46,000 nucleotides of DNA from Symbiodinium natans (lineage: Eukaryota; Sar; Dinophyceae; Suessiales; Symbiodiniaceae): NCBI GenBank assembly GCA_905221605.1, contig CAJNDS010002837.1:154001-200000 (forward strand), written 5' to 3'. The position numbers and the translations under genes were made by a program. This document shows, in pieces, positions 44,401 through 46,000 of this stretch. Every line of letters begins with the position of its first letter. The stretch's first letter is position 1. The notes beneath the pieces are model-generated. The model was not told the origin of the DNA. It saw only the letters and a program-made list of their open reading frames with translations, and searched no databases.

Positions 44401-45947
44401 TCCCAAAGAATGCTGTTCCAGCTCTCGAACGTCTCTTTCACCTTGGCTCCGTCAGTTCGCAATGTCATAGAAGGTGAACATAGGTGAACTATCCCGAAAT
44501 ACGCATCCTGAACAATACCCACGACCCCTCCCATGGGGCGCACACCAGCGTCACACCATCCCAAAGGTTCTTCAACAGAATCAGCTCTTCCTGGCAGTCC
44601 TGGCGAAAGGATTGTGATTGGGAGATGCTTAGTTGGCCAGGATATGTGAGGTGATGTGAGGTGATGTGAGGTGGCTTCGGATCCTTCAGCTCTCGGTAGC
44701 TGGACATCTGCATGTCGAAGAGCAACTCCAGGTCCTCCAACCCCAGATCGAATGACGGCTTCTTTTGGTCTCTTGCAACTGAAGCATCTGAAGCATGCTG
44801 GCTTGACCGGTGCAATGTATAACCCGATTCAACACCGTGATTGTAATGTCATCACTCCAATGGGTCGACATTTCATAGCTTCAGCTAACGAGAAACGCAA
44901 ACTTCTGTGACAATGCCAAGAGGCATTGAACTCATTGGCACGTTGCCGAATGGCCAGGGTCTTGTTGTAGTACCTTATTTGAGGATCCGTCCCCCCCGAA
45001 AATCTCCTCATGCTCTCGCGCTGATTAATCGTAAATAGGCTGCTCGTTCATGGTCTCGTAGCTCAAGTCATAGTCTCCGCCCACAGCATTCGCAGGGTCG
45101 AATGGGCACTTCTCCCGGAACTCGTGGCAGAAACCTTGAAGTTCCTCTGCGAAAACATCGATCTTGTTTCGGATCTTCAGAACTTCTTCCTTGCCCGCAA
45201 GGAAGGCACGGCATGTACCCACAAGTTAGCCATACAAATAGGGTGCTAGATGGCGCAGCAGCAAAGCTGCATGCAAGCTGCATGTGGCTCAACCGCATTA
45301 AAGCATTCTAAGCCCACAAGGATGCTGCTACACCAGCAGCGCAACAGCAACTTGGGCCTCTTCGCAAAAGCAAGTACACTCCCATGAACCAGCCAATCAG
45401 GCCACCAAGCACATCACAGCAACAGCAGCCGTTTGAGCTACAGTTGCTCTGAATCCAAGGGTCACTCTGCAAAGGTAGAATCTGCTCCTTCACATCAAAG
45501 GCCATGCGGATAACTTCGTCCCATTTGTTGGGTGCCTCGGCAAGGCAGAACGAGCTTCAACAGAGAATGCAGCGAAAAGCAGATACTGAGTCGGAAGAAC
45601 ACGTGTGTTTCTTGGAGCACGAGTTGCCTGGTCAAGCTCAGTGAGGCCATCATGATTCACGTGGTGCTTTTTCAAGAGCTGACACAGGTCCCTGATTGGT
45701 GGGAACAGCTTCTTGACCGCATTTGTAGCCAGCTTCACATCACGGATGTTGGTCATGGTCGAGTACCTCAACCGGTGTCCATGCCCTCCTCTGAAACATC
45801 CTGGAGGGCTTACTTGAAGCCGAAAGCACAGCCAAGCTTAACTCCAAGCTGCAGCAACTTCTCATTCTCCGGCTCATCCACCGGCGAGGGAGGGCCCAAA
45901 CCTTCCTGCTGCTCGTTGATGAACTTGACCAGCGTGCGGATCCGCTC
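26877..45947 (-). CDS. Axonemal dynein heavy chain, outer-arm beta-like (5' end beyond the window)
   Basis: About 46 minus-strand exons encode roughly 3,430 residues from the late tail to the stop. The motor converts ATP hydrolysis into microtubule sliding in the flagellum. AAA1 carries GPAGTGKTE and the outer-arm-type [13 protein letters not shown]2 [12 protein letters not shown]3 GVAGTGKTT, and AAA4 GVGGSGKQS. The stalk coiled coil and microtubule-binding domain, AAA5, AAA6 and the C-terminal domain ending [14 protein letters not shown] follow in order. All four P-loops look intact. Similarity of AAA1 and the linker to the DNAH9/11/17 and Chlamydomonas beta chains suggests beta type; this is from memory, not an alignment. 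About 1,050 N-terminal residues lie upstream. Reading phases agree at nearly all junctions. Donors are mostly GC or GA. Three or four junctions are unresolved (45467/45189, 42831/42748, 40587/40477, 33113 or 33119). Confidence 0.95.
27058..27092 (+). repeat. (AAT)n / (AAC)n tract in the last dynein intron
   Basis: AAT triplets followed by AAC-type variants, inside the intron between 27126 and 26936. On the transcribed strand it is TTA/TTG-rich. Confidence 0.85.
28627..28689 (-). other. Proposed 63-nt in-frame GC-AG intron
   Basis: The reading frame stays open across this segment, adding 21 residues ([20 protein letters not shown] and K) that interrupt a conserved helix just before LGFRGELTM. 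It starts GC after CTTGCAG and ends AAAAG. Removing it restores the usual dynein spacing to within a few residues. It could also be a genuine insertion. Confidence 0.55.
28690..31476 (-). CDS. Dynein giant exon: AAA5, AAA6 and start of the C-terminal domain
   Basis: A 2,787-nt exon (929 codons, no intron). It starts [19 protein letters not shown] with [12 protein letters not shown]. It continues with the AAA5 region ([19 protein letters not shown]), [19 protein letters not shown], the long AAA5-AAA6 segment with [23 protein letters not shown]6 [51 protein letters not shown] and [17 protein letters not shown]. It ends near [18 protein letters not shown] at a proposed GC donor. AAA5 and AAA6 are normally non-hydrolysing. 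Confidence 0.95.
31951..33277 (-). CDS. Dynein exons: stalk coiled coil 2, including a 22-nt exon
   Basis: Exons 33277-33113 ([19 protein letters not shown] to the start of the helix; an end at 33119 is also possible), 33002-32941 ([19 protein letters not shown]), 32505-32484 (22 nt, KERVEAQ) and 32034-31951 ([28 protein letters not shown]). Joined, they form an unbroken heptad helix ending in the conserved GLADExxRW. Donors after the first exon are GA, GC and GA. Confidence 0.85.
32227..32301 (+). repeat. (GTC)n / (GCCGTC)n repeat in a dynein intron
   Basis: About 75 bases of GTC triplets pass into GCCGTC hexamers and then variant triplets. It lies in the 449-nt intron between the 22-nt exon and the exon at 32034. 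On the minus strand it would read as Asp/Gly/Ser-rich if translated, and that frame runs open into the next exon. Confidence 0.9.
33387..33689 (-). CDS. Dynein exon: microtubule-binding domain
   Basis: A 303-nt exon (101 codons) encodes the end of coiled coil 1 ([17 protein letters not shown]), then [40 protein letters not shown] and [19 protein letters not shown]. ELKxFGKPP and [11 protein letters not shown] are typical of the globular microtubule-binding tip at the end of the stalk. The donor is GC (ATGAAG|GCCCAA). Confidence 0.93.
33793..35217 (-). CDS. Dynein large exon: AAA4 and stalk coiled coil 1
   Basis: A 1,425-nt exon starts [19 protein letters not shown] and holds the AAA4 Walker [19 protein letters not shown]. 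Then come [38 protein letters not shown] and [17 protein letters not shown], ending in the stalk helix ([20 protein letters not shown] and alanine-rich repeats). AAA4 binds nucleotide and tunes the motor. The exon ends EEADG at a proposed GA donor. Confidence 0.95.
35265..35617 (+). repeat. 350-base (CA)n / (CACACGCG)n array in a dynein intron
   Basis: Plus-strand pure CA repeat (about 35265-35310) grades into mixed CACACG units. From about 35450 it becomes a near-perfect 8-bp CACACGCG array. The whole block alternates purine and pyrimidine almost perfectly. It lies in the 1,367-nt intron between AAA3 and AAA4 exons, ending about 47 nt before the acceptor, where the RNA would read as UG/UGCG repeats. 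The six-frame open frames here are repeat artefacts. Confidence 0.95.
36585..37257 (-). CDS. Dynein exons: AAA3 C-terminal part, four small exons
   Basis: Exons 37257-37202 ([17 protein letters not shown]), 37119-37071 ([14 protein letters not shown]), 36952-36893 ([20 protein letters not shown]) and 36674-36585 ([30 protein letters not shown]). The assembled order matches the conserved NPRLQRHF, IYxxIL and KFHYxFNLRD blocks without gaps. Donors are GC, GA, GC and GA. Confidence 0.9.
37323..38512 (-). CDS. Dynein large exon: AAA2 core and AAA3
   Basis: A 1,190-nt exon contains the AAA2 Walker B stretch [34 protein letters not shown], the AAA3 Walker [36 protein letters not shown] and [11 protein letters not shown]. 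The donor is GC (CCCAAG|GCCGGG), followed by a 65-nt intron whose end repeats GCCGG. Confidence 0.95.
38633..38927 (-). CDS. Dynein exons: AAA2, two small exons
   Basis: Exons 38927-38858 ([23 protein letters not shown]) and 38675-38633 ([14 protein letters not shown]). NPKAVTxDELYG and EWKDGL are conserved in AAA2 of axonemal dyneins. Both donors read as GA (AAG|GACTTC; ATGA|GAAGCT). Confidence 0.85.
39053..40477 (-). CDS. Dynein large exon: linker end, AAA1 and start of AAA2
   Basis: A 1,425-nt exon opens with [19 protein letters not shown], then [22 protein letters not shown]1 Walker [14 protein letters not shown], Walker B region [43 protein letters not shown] and the AAA2 Walker [16 protein letters not shown]1 is the main ATPase site and has both Walker lysine and glutamate, so it should be active. 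The proposed donor is GC (CGTGC|GCGGGG) at 39053; the join to 38927 is a few residues shorter than in relatives I recall. Confidence 0.95.
40587..42943 (-). CDS. Dynein exons: linker, nine small exons
   Basis: Exons 42943-42831 ([20 protein letters not shown]), 42748-42680 ([18 protein letters not shown]), 42616-42558 ([20 protein letters not shown]), 42478-42416 ([19 protein letters not shown]), 42103-42022 ([20 protein letters not shown]), 41869-41797 ([17 protein letters not shown]), 41637-41552 ([20 protein letters not shown]), 40825-40781 ([15 protein letters not shown]) and 40627-40587 ([13 protein letters not shown]). AFPRFYFV is a hallmark of the dynein linker. The boundary after 42831 and the one after 40587 do not show GT, GC or GA in the phase needed. 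Confidence 0.85.
40979..41147 (+). repeat. Two poly-G runs in a 726-nt dynein intron
   Basis: Runs of about 12 G (near 40979-40991) and 10-11 G (near 41137-41147) on the plus strand are C runs in the transcript. They lie in the intron between exons 41552 and 40825, one of the longer introns of the gene. Confidence 0.8.
43027..44734 (-). CDS. Dynein exons: tail-to-linker, eight small exons
   Basis: Exons 44734-44684 ([17 protein letters not shown]), 44599-44546 ([18 protein letters not shown]), 44441-44349 ([17 protein letters not shown]), 43876-43787 ([20 protein letters not shown]), 43694-43593 ([19 protein letters not shown]), 43487-43416 ([18 protein letters not shown]), 43320-43210 ([17 protein letters not shown]) and 43099-43027 ([20 protein letters not shown]). 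Together they give the conserved linker order, including MRDRHW. Donors in order are GA, GT, GC, GC, GA, GC, GC and GC. The 43210/43099 junction has more than one possible acceptor. Confidence 0.85.
44641..44672 (+). repeat. 10-bp tandem repeat GTGATGTGAG in a short dynein intron
   Basis: Two perfect units and one degenerate unit of GTGATGTGAG, nearly filling the 84-nt intron between exons 44684 and 44599. Confidence 0.85.
44925..45947 (-). CDS. Dynein exons: late tail, first five in the window
   Basis: Exons 45947-45814 ([18 protein letters not shown]), 45766-45628 ([19 protein letters not shown]), 45535-45467 ([18 protein letters not shown]), 45189-45044 ([20 protein letters not shown]) and 44973-44925 ([16 protein letters not shown]). 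The first intron is only 47 nt, with a GT donor. The third junction is either a non-GT/GC/GA boundary after LPLQ or a GT donor one base later with a slightly shorter exon. Family resemblance is to the DHC_N1/N2 region before the linker. Confidence 0.85.
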
Positions 45948-46000
45948 CTTTCATGGTCAGACGGTTCCACCCTGCGCGCATGCTATGAGCCCTTATGGAC

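Noticed and set aside
1-46000. CRISPR array, bacterial operon or phage module
   Set aside because: No spaced direct repeats of CRISPR type and no bacterial gene families; the repeats found are microsatellites and the genes are intron-rich eukaryotic.

Overview
The window looks like nuclear DNA of a dinoflagellate, most likely a Symbiodiniaceae-type alga. The base composition is mixed and every gene I can recognise lies on the minus strand, head to tail. Genes are cut into very small exons by short introns. Most introns begin with GC or GA rather than GT and end in AG followed by G. No bacterial operon, ribosome-binding-site pattern or mobile-element gene is visible. Exons were found by translating the minus strand, recognising protein families, and requiring reading phases to agree across each junction. 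The exon limits are therefore my reading and are not confirmed by transcripts.

Layout, in transcription order from right to left. 45947-26877: an axonemal dynein heavy chain, outer-arm beta-like. It enters from beyond the right edge about 1,050 residues into the protein and runs to its stop, with roughly 3,430 residues in about 46 exons. 26536-24450: a pentatricopeptide-repeat (PPR) protein whose 35-residue repeats are reassembled exactly across eight introns. 23073-22085: a protein with an eIF4G-type MIF4G domain. 21165 to about 19290: a protein kinase of the calcium/calmodulin-dependent or CDPK-like type; only its N-lobe to DFG region is found. 11454-9864: part of a poly(A)-binding-protein-like gene covering RRM3 and its following linker.

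The stretches 1-9863 and 11455-19289 hold no gene I can name. Two isolated exon-like segments (2050-1880 and 5002-4877) may belong to further minus-strand genes. There is also an AT-rich island near 14.34-14.86 kb and a TA-rich patch near 0.33-0.5 kb.

The genes do not form one pathway: flagellar motility (dynein), organelle RNA processing (PPR), translation or mRNA metabolism (MIF4G, PABP) and signalling (kinase). Their same-strand packing, with gaps as short as about 340 bases, fits the tandem unidirectional gene arrays known in dinoflagellates. The most striking signal is the intron system: mostly GC/GA donors, short direct repeats at many junctions, exons as small as 22 nt beside exons of 1.2-2.8 kb, and introns loaded with microsatellites, including a telomere-like block and a 350-base alternating purine/pyrimidine array.
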